Part shown: positions 1 to 8,580 of the stretch, piece after piece | Numbering within the stretch: position 1 is the first letter of the stretch | How the letters are laid out: each line of letters begins with the position of its first letter | NCBI RefSeq assembly: GCF_004006535.1 | Contig: NZ_RLIH01000015.1 | Coordinates: forward strand, 1-54,219 | Reading direction: 5' to 3' | DNA length: 54,219 nucleotides | DNA from: Anaerosphaera multitolerans | Lineage (GTDB): Bacteria; Bacillota; Clostridia; Tissierellales; Peptoniphilaceae | Made by a program: the position numbers and the translations under genes | Notes under the pieces: generated by a model | Seen by the model: the letters and a program-made list of their open reading frames with translations, nothing else | What the model was told of the DNA's origin: nothing | Database searches by the model: none

Positions 1-92
1 AATAATAGTAAATTTTAATAAATTAGAAATTTTTTTAAACATCTTTAAAAGAGATTTTAATAATAATTTCCTGTTAAAGTTTTTAGAATCTA

Positions 93-106
93 TCCTTTTA
101 AAAGGA
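93..106. repeat. 14-bp perfect palindrome upstream of the first gene
   Basis: The sequence TCCTTTTAAAAGGA reads the same on both strands. It lies about 50 bases before the candidate promoter of the first gene. No T-run follows it, so it is not an obvious terminator. It may be a protein-binding site or chance in AT-rich DNA. The rest of bases 1-150 shows no gene. Confidence 0.3.
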
Positions 107-153
107 AAAACAGTTTTGTAACTTTTAATTTAATAAGCTTTAAAGATTAGTGC

Positions 154-182
154 TTTAAAAATTTCAAACTATTATATATAAT
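154..182 (+). promoter_or_regulatory. Candidate sigma-A promoter of the 208-2884 genes
   Basis: A TTTAAA box (154-159) and a perfect TATAAT box (177-182) are separated by 17 bases. They lie just ahead of the ribosome binding site AAGGAGG (196-202) of the first gene. The spacing is ideal and the -35 box is moderate. Judged by eye only. Confidence 0.5.
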
Positions 183-207
183 TATAAGAGTGTTTAAGGA
201 GGATAAA

Positions 208-372
208 ATGTCTATGACTTTACCGAATACTCTGTCAACAAATATATTATTTTTGTTGTTGTTATTATTTTTTACAGGGTATGCAATTTATAAAAAGAAA
301 AAACAAACCACTTTGGCTTTTGTAATAGTTACTGTGCTATATATAATTTATATATTGAGGACTTGGTTTTAA
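208..372 (+). CDS. Small membrane protein, 54 aa
   Basis: I do not recognise a family. The peptide has two hydrophobic segments (about residues 11-26 and 33-50) separated by a short lysine-rich loop (KKKK), so it should be a two-helix membrane hairpin. The ATG at 208 is preferred over an in-frame GTG at 190 because AAGGAGG lies 5 bases before it. Its TAA stop overlaps the ATG of the next gene (TAATG at 370-374), which suggests translational coupling to the flavoprotein. A role as a membrane partner of that enzyme is possible but is inference only. Confidence 0.6.
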   Translation: MSMTLPNTLSTNILFLLLLLFFTGYAIYKKKKQTTLAFVIVTVLYIIYILRTWF

Positions 373-1574
373 TGGATATTATAGTAATTGGTGGTGGAAT
401 CTCAGGAGTTTTCGCTGCCATAGAGCTAAAAAAAAGAGGGCATAATGTTATAATCTTAGAGAAAAATGACAGAATTTTAAAAAAAATGCTGGTTACTGGA
501 AATGGAAGATGTAATTTAACTAATGTAAAGTTAAGTGAAAGCAATTATAATGATAGTGGAGATTTTACTAGGTATGCACTTTCCAAGTTCAATAATAATG
601 ATTTTAAAGATTATTTAAATAACTTAGGTATAGTTACAACTGAGGAAAATAATGGAAAGATATATCCTATTACTTTAAAGGCACAAAGTGTAGTGAATAT
701 GCTTCTAGAGGAATTAAAAGACATAGGGGTTGAAATTTTAACCTCTAAAAAAGTTATCTCAATAAGAAAGAAAAAGAAATTTATAGTTAGAACTGATGAT
801 GAAGAATATTTTGCAGATAAGATAATTTTTGCCGTAGGAGGTTCTTCTATGCCTTCTTCAGGTTCAGATGGAAAGAGTTATAAGCTGTTAAAAGAATTAG
901 GTCATAGTACAGGTGAAATTTTTCCGGCACTTACTCAGGTTAAGCTGGATTCTAAATATTTAAAACACTTAAGTGGCGTTAAGGTAGTTAGTGAGATAAA
1001 ATTATATAAAAACAGGGAAATTGTTGATAGAAGGTATGGAGAAGTGCTTTTTACAAACTATGGTATAAGTGGGCCTCCAGTATTAGATATATCTCGTTCT
1101 GTCAACTTTTTTAAGGATGACTTAACTATTGAGATGTCCCTTATTAACTATGTAGAAAAGGTGAAAGAAACTAAAGAGGAACTTTACAACAGACTATATA
1201 CTTTTCAAAATTATACTATTGAAAGATGGCTTTTGGGAGTGATTGATAAAAAGTTTATATATATGATTTTAGATATGTTGAAATTAAACGCAGATACTCC
1301 TGTAAATATTATGTCTAATAGAGACTATAATAAGTTAGTAGGTCTACTATTAAGTATAAGTTTTAAAGTTGAAGGAACGAAAGGATTTGAAAATTCCCAA
1401 GTAACAAAAGGGGGAATTAACATAGCTGAAATAGATGAAAAAACTTTTGAATCAAAAATTATAAAGGATTTATATATAGTTGGAGAGGTTATGGATGTAG
1501 ATGGAGATTGTGGCGGATATAATATTCAATGGGCTGCAACTTCAGCTATAATAGCAGCCAGGTCAATTGATTAA
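372..1574 (+). CDS. HI0933/BaiN-family NAD(P)/FAD-dependent oxidoreductase
   Basis: This is a 400-residue flavoprotein, the usual length for the HI0933 (BaiN/RdsA-like) family. The N terminus is a Rossmann FAD-binding fold with the GGGISG motif at about residues 7-12 and an acidic residue ending the second strand (LEKN). The family motif GNGRCNLTN follows at about residues 46-54. The C terminus carries the second FAD contact region (VGEVMDVDGDCGGYN, then QWAATSA). Substrates of most members are unknown; BaiN-type members act in bile acid metabolism, but nothing here points to that. The ATG at 372 overlaps the stop of the small membrane gene; the upstream TTG at 363 lies inside that gene and is less likely. 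It is probably co-transcribed with the next gene 29 bases downstream. Confidence 0.85.
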   Translation: MDIIVIGGGISGVFAAIELKKRGHNVIILEKNDRILKKMLVTGNGRCNLTNVKLSESNYNDSGDFTRYALSKFNNNDFKDYLNNLGIVTTEENNGKIYPITLKAQSVVNMLLEELKDIGVEILTSKKVISIRKKKKFIVRTDDEEYFADKIIFAVGGSSMPSSGSDGKSYKLLKELGHSTGEIFPALTQVKLDSKYLKHLSGVKVVSEIKLYKNREIVDRRYGEVLFTNYGISGPPVLDISRSVNFFKDDLTIEMSLINYVEKVKETKEELYNRLYTFQNYTIERWLLGVIDKKFIYMILDMLKLNADTPVNIMSNRDYNKLVGLLLSISFKVEGTKGFENSQVTKGGINIAEIDEKTFESKIIKDLYIVGEVMDVDGDCGGYNIQWAATSAIIAARSID

Positions 1575-1603
1575 GATTACGTTACTGTATTTTGGAGGAA
1601 TTT

Positions 1604-2884
1604 ATGTTCTATTTAAAAAGGGCTTTAGAGGAATTTGGAGAGATTAAAGTTGGAGTTGTAGGAGCGGGTATAATGGGGACTTCTCTTGTAGCACAACTTG
1701 AAATTTTAGATAATTTCATTCCGGCTGTACTTTCTTCTAATAGATTGGAATCAGTGTATACTGTTTTTGAAAAAGCAAAGATAGGTAAAGATAAGATATT
1801 TGAAACAAATTCCATAGATGAAGCCAAAGAGGCAATGAATAAGGGCTACTATATAGCCACAACTAATAATGAAATAGCTGCTACTATTACAGATTGTGTA
1901 GTTGATTGTACAGGTAATACGGAAGCCGGAACGAAAATTTCTCTATGTGCAATAGAAAATGGTGTGCATATAGTTACTTTAAATGTTGAAATGGATGCTA
2001 CAGTTGGATGTTATTTAAAGGTTTTAGCTGACCGTAATGGAGTGGTATATACTGGAACTGCAGGAGATGAACCGGGAGCTATTTTGGAGCTGTTTGAATT
2101 TGCAAAAACTGTGGGTTTTGAAGTTTTAGTATTGGGTAAAGGAAAGAATAACGATTTGGACTATTATGCGACACCGGATAATCTAAGAGAACAGGCAATG
2201 GAAAAGGGTATTAATCCTAAGATGTTGACTTCCTTTGTAGATGGAACAAATACAATGACCGAACTTAATGTGGTTTGCAATGCAACGGGATTTCTTCCTG
2301 ATATAAGAGGGTGTCATGGTTTTAATTCCACAACTAAAACTTTAGTTGAAGATATTAAGTTGAAATCTGATGGTGGAAAATTAAATAATTATAATATTGT
2401 TGATTTTGTAAGAGGCATAGCTCCGGGTGTATTTGCAATAGTAAAATCTAAATCGGAGATAATTGACTTTGAAATGAGTTATTTAAAAATGGGAGAGGGA
2501 CCAAATTTTGTAATCTATAGACCTTACCATTTAACTAGTATTGAAACTCCTATATCCATTATTAAAGCCGTAGTATTAAAAGAGAGTTCCATAGCAAGTA
2601 TAGGAGCTCCTGTGGCTGAAACTGTAGCAGTGGCAAAAAAGGACTTAAGAGCAGGTGATAAAATAGATGGAATAGGAGGGCATACTGTTTATGGTCTCTT
2701 AGAAAGAGGCTTGATTCAAAGGGAAAATAATTTACTTCCAATTGGACTTTTAACTGGCAATGTAACAATGAAGCGAAATGTTAAAAAAGATGAATTGCTA
2801 ACTTATGATGATGTAATATTGGATCCGAATTTAAAGATTGTGGAAACACGAGAAGAACAGGATAATTATTTTAAATTGACGTAA
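1604..2884 (+). CDS. SAF-domain NAD(P)-binding oxidoreductase, homoserine dehydrogenase-like (COG4091 type)
   Basis: The protein has 426 residues. It begins with a Rossmann nucleotide-binding motif (VGVVGAGIMG, about residues 16-25). The middle resembles the homoserine dehydrogenase-like family, with VDCTGNTEAG and TGTAGDEPGA segments. The C-terminal quarter (about 335-410) fits an SAF domain, with the pattern KKDLRAGDKIDGIGG. This combination matches the predicted homoserine dehydrogenase group COG4091, whose members act on small sugar or polyol-derived acids in some pathways; the substrate here is unknown. ATG 1604 is chosen because GGAGG lies 5 bases upstream, rather than the TTG at 1592. 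It follows the flavoprotein by 29 bases and may share its transcript. Confidence 0.7.
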   Translation: MFYLKRALEEFGEIKVGVVGAGIMGTSLVAQLEILDNFIPAVLSSNRLESVYTVFEKAKIGKDKIFETNSIDEAKEAMNKGYYIATTNNEIAATITDCVVDCTGNTEAGTKISLCAIENGVHIVTLNVEMDATVGCYLKVLADRNGVVYTGTAGDEPGAILELFEFAKTVGFEVLVLGKGKNNDLDYYATPDNLREQAMEKGINPKMLTSFVDGTNTMTELNVVCNATGFLPDIRGCHGFNSTTKTLVEDIKLKSDGGKLNNYNIVDFVRGIAPGVFAIVKSKSEIIDFEMSYLKMGEGPNFVIYRPYHLTSIETPISIIKAVVLKESSIASIGAPVAETVAVAKKDLRAGDKIDGIGGHTVYGLLERGLIQRENNLLPIGLLTGNVTMKRNVKKDELLTYDDVILDPNLKIVETREEQDNYFKLT

Positions 2885-2967
2885 GTAGTAATTTATTATA
2901 TTATATTTAAAATGGGATTATAGTAGTATAGTATAACAATAAAAAAGGAAAGATAAATGGTGATATT

Positions 2968-3384
2968 TTGAGAATAACCCGAGAGATAGATTACGCATTT
3001 AGAATATGCGCCTACCTAGCTAGTAGGGAAGGAGAAGTTACAGGGGCGCCTAAAATAGCAAAACAACAAGCCATCTCAGAGAGATTTACACTTAGAATAT
3101 TGAGAAAGCTAAATTTAGCAGGAATTACAGAAGCTAAAAGAGGTGCAACTGGGGGATATCTTTTAAAGAAACCCAAGGAGACAATTTCTTTATATGATAT
3201 AATTGTTGCAGTTGATGGTCCAATTACAGTAAATAACTGTTTAGATGAAGAGGGCCCGGACTGTACGTTATTTGGTTCAAATCCTGCAGCGTATAATTAT
3301 TGTAAATTTCATATGAAGTTGTTAGATATAAATAATGCCCTAATTGAAATGTTTAGTGGGGCAACGTTAGATGAATTTATATAG
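2968..3384 (+). CDS. Rrf2-family transcriptional regulator
   Basis: This 138-residue protein has the typical Rrf2 opening (MRITREIDYAFRI), a winged helix with the family motif RGATGGYLL at about residues 58-66, and a dimerisation helix at the end. Cysteines C91, C99 and C112 lie in the region where IscR and NsrR hold an Fe-S cluster. Their spacing (CX7CX12C) is wider than in IscR, so cluster binding is plausible but not certain. The start is a TTG at 2968, supported by family alignment and a GGTGAT box just upstream. It sits immediately before the ileS T-box leader. Its targets are unknown; nearby redox enzymes are candidates. Confidence 0.85.
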   Translation: MRITREIDYAFRICAYLASREGEVTGAPKIAKQQAISERFTLRILRKLNLAGITEAKRGATGGYLLKKPKETISLYDIIVAVDGPITVNNCLDEEGPDCTLFGSNPAAYNYCKFHMKLLDINNALIEMFSGATLDEFI

Positions 3385-3394
3385 ACTATATAGA

Positions 3395-3580
3395 ACAATG
3401 AAGAGAAAGGTATAATCGAAATCTTTAAGAGAGTGCTTATGTGGTGGGAAAGCATAGATTAAATTATATGGATCAGCTTGGAGTTCTAACGTTAATCGCG
3501 TTAAGATTGTAAGTGATAGTAACCTATAATTAGGGTGGTACCGCGGCATTGTTCGTCCCTTTATCTAAAGGGATTTTTTA
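3395..3580 (+). promoter_or_regulatory. T-box leader controlling ileS
   Basis: The region upstream of ileS carries the hallmark T-box sequence AGGGTGGTACCGCG at 3532-3545. It is followed by an intrinsic terminator: 8-base arms 3556-3563 and 3566-3573, then a T-run at 3574-3579. T-box RNAs bind uncharged tRNA and switch between terminator and antiterminator. The downstream gene is isoleucyl-tRNA synthetase, so the specifier should be an isoleucine codon; ATC at 3472-3474 is a candidate, not proven. The 5' end is approximate because the promoter could not be fixed. Confidence 0.92.
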
Positions 3581-3604
3581 TATTTTATAAGGAGTGATAG
3601 ACAT

Positions 3605-6600
3605 ATGAAGGTTTTTAAAACCCTTTCAAAAGAATCGGTCAAAAACAGAGAGGAGAATATTTCAAAGTACTGGGAAGAAATTGATTTGCTTCATAGATCT
3701 GTGGAAACGAGAGAAGGAAATCAATCATATATTTTTTATGAAGGACCTCCTACAGCAAATGGAAAACCAGGCATACACCATGTGATGGCAAGAACTCTTA
3801 AGGATTTAACCTGCCGTTATAAAACTATGACAGGATATAAAGTAAATCGTAAGGCGGGTTGGGACACACATGGACTTCCTGTGGAAATAGAAGTTGAAAA
3901 GAAACTCGGTCTTGAAAACAAGCATGACATTGAGAAATATGGAATTGCTGAATTTAATAAGATGTGTAGAGATTCGGTTTTTGAATATGAAAAAGAGTGG
4001 CGAGAGCTAACAAAGAGAATGGCATATCTAATAGACCTTGATGATCCCTATGTAACTCTTGAGAATAGTTATATTGAATCAGTATGGCATATTTTAGATA
4101 AAATGTTTAAAGATGGTCTTCTATATGAAGGACATAAAATATTGCCTTATTGTCCAAGATGTGGGACTGGACTTGCATCTCACGAAGTAGCTCAGGGCTA
4201 TGAAGAAATTAAAACTGAAACTGTTGTAGCAAAGTTTAAATTAAAAGATAAAGATGAATATTTCCTTGCGTGGACTACTACTCCTTGGACATTACCTTCT
4301 AACGTGGCTCTTACTGTAAATCCGGAAATAGATTATGTAAAGGTAAGATATAACGATGAAATATACTATTTGGCAGAAGCACTGGCATCTAAAGTAATTG
4401 ATGACGAATATGAGGTTTTAGATAGATTTAAGGGAAAAGAACTGGAATATGTTGAGTACGAACAGTTGTTACCTTTTGTTACACCTGATAAAAAAGCATT
4501 TTATGTAACTTGTGCAGATTATGTTACTATTGAAGATGGTACCGGTATAGTTCATACAGCTCCGGCTTTTGGTGAAGATGACTATCAAACCGGTAGAAGG
4601 TACAACCTTCCTGTAATAAACCCGGTAGATGAGGACGGTAAATTTACGGCAACTCCTTGGAAGGGACAATTTGTAATTGATGCGGACCATGAAATTATTC
4701 ACTATTTAAAAGACAATGGTTTAATGTTTAAGAAACAAAAATTCGTTCACAATTACCCTCACTGTTGGAGATGTCATACACCGTTAATTTATTATGCTCA
4801 TCCATCATGGTATATTGAAGTGACAAAATTTAAAGAAAAACTTATAGAAAACAATAACGGCGTTAACTGGTTTCCTGACTTTGTAGGTGAAAAGCGATTT
4901 GGGAATTGGTTGGAGAATTTAAATGACTGGGCTATTTCAAGGTCCAGATATTGGGGTACGCCTCTACCGGTTTGGAAATGTGAGTGTGGGCACAGCGAGT
5001 CCATAGGCTCAATTGAAGAACTTGTAGATAAAGCTGTTGAAGATATTGATGAGACAATAGAATTGCACAGACCTTACGTTGATGACGTTCATTTAAAGTG
5101 TCCGAAATGTCAGGGAGAAATGACTAGAGAAAAAGATGTAATTGATGTATGGTTTGATTCCGGCTCCATGCCTTTTGCACAATGGCACTATCCTTTTGAG
5201 CATAAAGATGATTTTGATACCTTGTTTCCTGCAGATTTTATCTGTGAAGGAATAGACCAAACTAGAGGTTGGTTTTATTCGCTAATAGCAATTTCAACCT
5301 ATATGACAGGGAAAAGTCCTTATAAAAATGTGTTGGTAAATGACTTAATTCTTGATAAGCATGGAAAGAAAATGAGTAAGTCCAAGGGAAATACAGTTGA
5401 ACCTTTTGAATTGTTTGATAGATACGGAGCAGATGTGGTGCGTTGGTATCTAATGTATGTATCTCCTCCATGGACTCCGACAAAGTTTGACGAAGAAGGA
5501 TTAAGGGAAATAGATTCTAAATTCTTTAGATCCTTAAGAAATATTTATAATTTCTTTAGCCTTTATGCCAATACAGATGGAATAGATCCAAGAGAGTTTA
5601 AAGTTTCTCCGGAAAACAGAGATGAAATAGATAGATGGCTTTTATCAAAATACAATAATCTATTAAAGAGTGTCAAAGAAGATATGGAAATCTTTGAATT
5701 GACAAAAGTTGTTAGAAATATACAGGAGTTTGTAATTGAAGATTTTTCAAATTGGTACATTAGAAGAAATAGAAGAAGATTTTGGAAAAGCGAAATAGAT
5801 GAAGATAAAAAATCCGTATACAGTACAACCTATGAAGTTTTGTTGGGACTGACAAAGATTATTGCACCTTTCGTTCCATTTACAGCAGAGGAGATATTTA
5901 AATCCCTAACAGATGGTGAATCAGTACACTTAGAATATTATCCAACTTCAGATGAATCTTTAATAGATGAAAAACTTGAAGAAAAAATGGACCTTGTGAG
6001 AAATCTGGTTGCACTTGGCAGAGCGTCAAGGGAAGAAGTGAAAATAAAGGTGCGTCAACCTATTTCAAAGGTTATAATTGACGGGAAATATAAAGATATA
6101 ATAGGAGACCTTACTGATTTAATAAAAGAGGAATTAAACGTAAAAGAAGTGGTTTTTGAAAAAGATCTTTCAGTATTTATGGACTATGAATTAAAGCCTA
6201 ATTTTAAGGTTGTAGGTTCAATACTGGGACCTAAGATTAAGGACTTTACAAAAGAACTTAAAAATGTAGATGCTAAAGAATTGGTTCAGAAACTTTCAGA
6301 AGGACCTGTGACTATGAATTTAAAGGGTGAAGATACTGAAATTTTAGAGGATTATATTTTAGTAAATATAAAATCTAAAGAAGGTTTTGACGTAATTATG
6401 GAAAACAATCTTTTTGTAATTCTAGACACAGAACTTACACCTCAATTAATTGAAGAAGGTCTTGTAAGGGAATTTATTTCCAAAGTACAACAACTTAGAA
6501 AACAGGAAGACCTAGAGGTCTTGGACAATATAAATGTATCCATTGAATGTGGCGATGAAGTTATGAACGCTCTTAGCAATTACAGTGACTTTATAAAAAA

Positions 6601-6700
6601 GGAAGTTTTGGCAGTAGATGTTAAGAGATCTGAATTAGACGATGGGGAAGTTGATTTAAACGGCAGACCAAGTAAGATAAAAATTGAAAAACACAGTTAA
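3605..6700 (+). CDS. ileS: Isoleucyl-tRNA synthetase, type 2 (IleRS2)
   Basis: This 1031-residue class I synthetase charges tRNA-Ile. The N-terminal signature region reads GPPTANGKPGIHHV, with GIHH at 56-59 in place of the usual HIGH. The second signature KMSKS is at 589-593. Cysteine pairs fit zinc sites (CPRCGTG near 183; CECGH and CPKCQ in the middle). Length and signature put it in the IleRS2 (eukaryote-like) class, members of which are naturally resistant to mupirocin. The ATG follows AAGGAG. It is controlled by the T-box just upstream and closed by a strong terminator. Confidence 0.95.
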   Translation: MKVFKTLSKESVKNREENISKYWEEIDLLHRSVETREGNQSYIFYEGPPTANGKPGIHHVMARTLKDLTCRYKTMTGYKVNRKAGWDTHGLPVEIEVEKKLGLENKHDIEKYGIAEFNKMCRDSVFEYEKEWRELTKRMAYLIDLDDPYVTLENSYIESVWHILDKMFKDGLLYEGHKILPYCPRCGTGLASHEVAQGYEEIKTETVVAKFKLKDKDEYFLAWTTTPWTLPSNVALTVNPEIDYVKVRYNDEIYYLAEALASKVIDDEYEVLDRFKGKELEYVEYEQLLPFVTPDKKAFYVTCADYVTIEDGTGIVHTAPAFGEDDYQTGRRYNLPVINPVDEDGKFTATPWKGQFVIDADHEIIHYLKDNGLMFKKQKFVHNYPHCWRCHTPLIYYAHPSWYIEVTKFKEKLIENNNGVNWFPDFVGEKRFGNWLENLNDWAISRSRYWGTPLPVWKCECGHSESIGSIEELVDKAVEDIDETIELHRPYVDDVHLKCPKCQGEMTREKDVIDVWFDSGSMPFAQWHYPFEHKDDFDTLFPADFICEGIDQTRGWFYSLIAISTYMTGKSPYKNVLVNDLILDKHGKKMSKSKGNTVEPFELFDRYGADVVRWYLMYVSPPWTPTKFDEEGLREIDSKFFRSLRNIYNFFSLYANTDGIDPREFKVSPENRDEIDRWLLSKYNNLLKSVKEDMEIFELTKVVRNIQEFVIEDFSNWYIRRNRRRFWKSEIDEDKKSVYSTTYEVLLGLTKIIAPFVPFTAEEIFKSLTDGESVHLEYYPTSDESLIDEKLEEKMDLVRNLVALGRASREEVKIKVRQPISKVIIDGKYKDIIGDLTDLIKEELNVKEVVFEKDLSVFMDYELKPNFKVVGSILGPKIKDFTKELKNVDAKELVQKLSEGPVTMNLKGEDTEILEDYILVNIKSKEGFDVIMENNLFVILDTELTPQLIEEGLVREFISKVQQLRKQEDLEVLDNINVSIECGDEVMNALSNYSDFIKKEVLAVDVKRSELDDGEVDLNGRPSKIKIEKHS

Positions 6701-6703
6701 TAT

Positions 6704-6732
6704 AAACTCCACTTGTTAGCAAGTGGAGTTTT
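6704..6732. terminator. Intrinsic terminator after ileS
   Basis: A perfect 12-base stem (6704-6715 with 6720-6731) encloses the loop TTAG and is followed by TTT-rich sequence. The stem is flanked by A and T runs, so it could work in both directions between ileS and the convergent gene ending at 6786. Confidence 0.85.
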
Positions 6733-6785
6733 AAATTTAGAATTTAATTGTTGTATAAGTATATTTTTATAATTGCATTTAAGTT

Positions 6786-7574
6786 TTAATTTTCATTAAA
6801 GTCATCTTTTAACTTTTGTGAGACTTCTTTTAGAATGTTATTTATTCCCAAATTAGGGAATTTATCAAAGAATCGTTTCTCTTTTGGAAGTTCTCTCTCT
6901 AAAAGATTTTTATATTTTTCTTTTATTCTTAAATATTCAAATTTCAACTCTTCCTTGTTTATATCTAAATCAGGCACATTATCAACAAGTCTTCTGCTAA
7001 TTTCATCACCTAAATGTCTAAGTTCTCTTGCAATATTGTTGATTTCCGCATACTTGCTTCTAAGTTTAAATATTGATAGAAAGCTGGATACTACGTCAAT
7101 TATAAATACAGTTGTAAAAGCAAAAGTTAGTGCGTAATAAAGATAGGTTAAATTCCATAGCAGGGAGTTTAATTTTAAAATTACAGGCATTAAAAAGTAA
7201 CATACAAAAGTTCCTCCCAACCCCCAAAACAATGAGTACCTAAGACATATGTAGCCCTTATAGTTAAAGGGAATATTGGAGTAGTCCCACCATCTTTTAT
7301 GAAGGATTTGGTAAAGCAAAAGACCTCCAATAAGTTCAACTACAGTGGCTATTAAAGCACTTCCAAGGAAAATCAAAAATACATTATTAAGTCCATATAT
7401 AAATTTTAATACAAATAGTAGTCCAAAACCGTAAATTGGACATATGGGACCATTTAAAGTACCTGTATTTACATACCTATTGTGTACTATAAATATAAAA
7501 AGTACCTCAACAGCCCAGCCCAAAAAGGAAAATATAAAAAACAGAAATAGATATTGTATAAAAGTTAAGCTCAA
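6786..7574 (-). CDS. CmpB-type putative ABC transporter permease (PF06541-like membrane protein)
   Basis: The protein has 262 residues. The first two thirds hold about five to six membrane helices. The opening has the family pattern FLGWAVEV followed by GPICPIYGFG at about residues 42-51, which I recognise from the ABC_trans_CmpB/DUF1113 family. The last 85 residues are soluble, charged and predicted helical (RELRHLGDEISRRL, then KLKDDFNEN), perhaps a coiled coil. The start is TTG at 7574 with GAGGTGAT just upstream; no better in-frame start is seen. It stands alone on the minus strand. Despite the family name no ATPase partner is nearby, so a transport role is not supported by context. Confidence 0.7.
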   Translation of the reverse strand: MSLTFIQYLFLFFIFSFLGWAVEVLFIFIVHNRYVNTGTLNGPICPIYGFGLLFVLKFIYGLNNVFLIFLGSALIATVVELIGGLLLYQILHKRWWDYSNIPFNYKGYICLRYSLFWGLGGTFVCYFLMPVILKLNSLLWNLTYLYYALTFAFTTVFIIDVVSSFLSIFKLRSKYAEINNIARELRHLGDEISRRLVDNVPDLDINKEELKFEYLRIKEKYKNLLERELPKEKRFFDKFPNLGINNILKEVSQKLKDDFNEN

Positions 7575-7660
7575 GCCATCACCTCTCTTAAAAAACTTTA
7601 TGATATAATGTCAATTATAACACGATTTTAAACTTAAAGATAATTAGATGGAGTTAAAAT

Positions 7661-8272
7661 ATGAAGTTAAGTAGGGACTTTTATGAAAGGGACACTGTCA
7701 ACGTGGCAGAGGACTTGCTGGGAAAGCTTATTATAAGAGAAACTGAAAAGATTCGGTTGGTGGCAAGGATAGTTGAGGTTGAGGCCTATACAGGTTACTG
7801 GGATAAGGCCTGTCACACATATAGAGGTAAGCGAACTAGTAGGACGGAAATAATGTATGGAAGTGCCGGCCATCTTTATATATATTTAAACTATGGCATT
7901 TATAATTTAATAAACATTGTGAGTAATAAGAAAGACTTGGGAGAAGCAGTGCTGATTAGGGGAATTGAACCTGTAGTTGGAATAGATGAGATGGCTAGAA
8001 ACAGATATGGCTTAAAGTATGAAGAGTTAAACAGTTATAAGAGAAAGAATCTATCAAACGGACCAGGAAAACTTTCAATGGCTTTAAATATTGATAGAAG
8101 TTATAACGGAGAAGATGTGTGTAGTTCTCAAATTGTATACTTAGAAGATGACGGTTTTAAAGATTTTAAAACAGTTAGGTCAAAGAGAATAGGTATTGAT
8201 TATGCAGAGGAAGCCAGAGACTTTCCCTACAGATTTTATATAGAGGGCAATGACCATGTATCAGTTAAATAA
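7661..8272 (+). CDS. 3-methyladenine DNA glycosylase (AAG/MPG family)
   Basis: This 203-residue protein removes alkylated purines from DNA in base excision repair. It shows the AAG family blocks: RIVEVEAYTG with the catalytic-type glutamate (about residues 36-45), HTYRGKRTSRTEIMYG (about 52-67) and the tyrosine-rich strand GHLYIYLNYGIYN. NGPGKLSMAL near residue 136 is also typical. Length is normal for the bacterial family. The next gene begins inside its last codons, so the two are likely co-translated. Confidence 0.92.
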   Translation: MKLSRDFYERDTVNVAEDLLGKLIIRETEKIRLVARIVEVEAYTGYWDKACHTYRGKRTSRTEIMYGSAGHLYIYLNYGIYNLINIVSNKKDLGEAVLIRGIEPVVGIDEMARNRYGLKYEELNSYKRKNLSNGPGKLSMALNIDRSYNGEDVCSSQIVYLEDDGFKDFKTVRSKRIGIDYAEEARDFPYRFYIEGNDHVSVK

Positions 8273-8528
8273 AAGTGTTATCTACTATTTGATTTTTATT
8301 AATCTATTTTCATTTTTTCTTTATTTTTTAGACAAGAGAAGGGCTATAGCTAGAAAAAGTAGAATATCTGAACACACTTTATTATTGACGACTTTTTTAT
8401 TTGGAAGTGTTGGCGCCTTAACTGCAATGGCAGTATTTCACCATAAGACTAAGAAGTGGAAGTTTAAGATTTTAGTTCCGGTCTTCTTAATTATACAATG
8501 TTTTTTAATATTTTATTTTATACAGTAA
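8256..8528 (+). CDS. DUF1294 small membrane protein
   Basis: About 90 residues with three hydrophobic segments. The short central block DKRRAIARKSRISEH, followed by a glycine-rich helix (FLFGSVGALTAM) and HHKTKKWKF, is typical of the DUF1294 (YdzA-like) family. Function is unknown in the family. Two starts are possible, ATG 8250 and ATG 8256; AGAGGG at 8242-8247 fits the second better. It overlaps the end of the glycosylase gene by 17 bases and is followed by a terminator. Confidence 0.75.
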   Translation: MYQLNKSVIYYLIFINLFSFFLYFLDKRRAIARKSRISEHTLLLTTFLFGSVGALTAMAVFHHKTKKWKFKILVPVFLIIQCFLIFYFIQ

Positions 8529-8531
8529 AAG

Positions 8532-8562
8532 AGCTTGCGTTAGTTAAACACAAGCTTTTTTC
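8532..8562. terminator. Terminator between the glycosylase operon and the xdh operon
   Basis: Six-base arms AGCTTG and CAAGCT (8532-8537 and 8551-8556) are followed by a TTTTTT run on the plus strand. On the minus strand the same hairpin is followed by CTTTTA, so it may serve both convergent operons. Confidence 0.7.
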
Positions 8563-8580
8563 TATTAAAATCAATTAATT

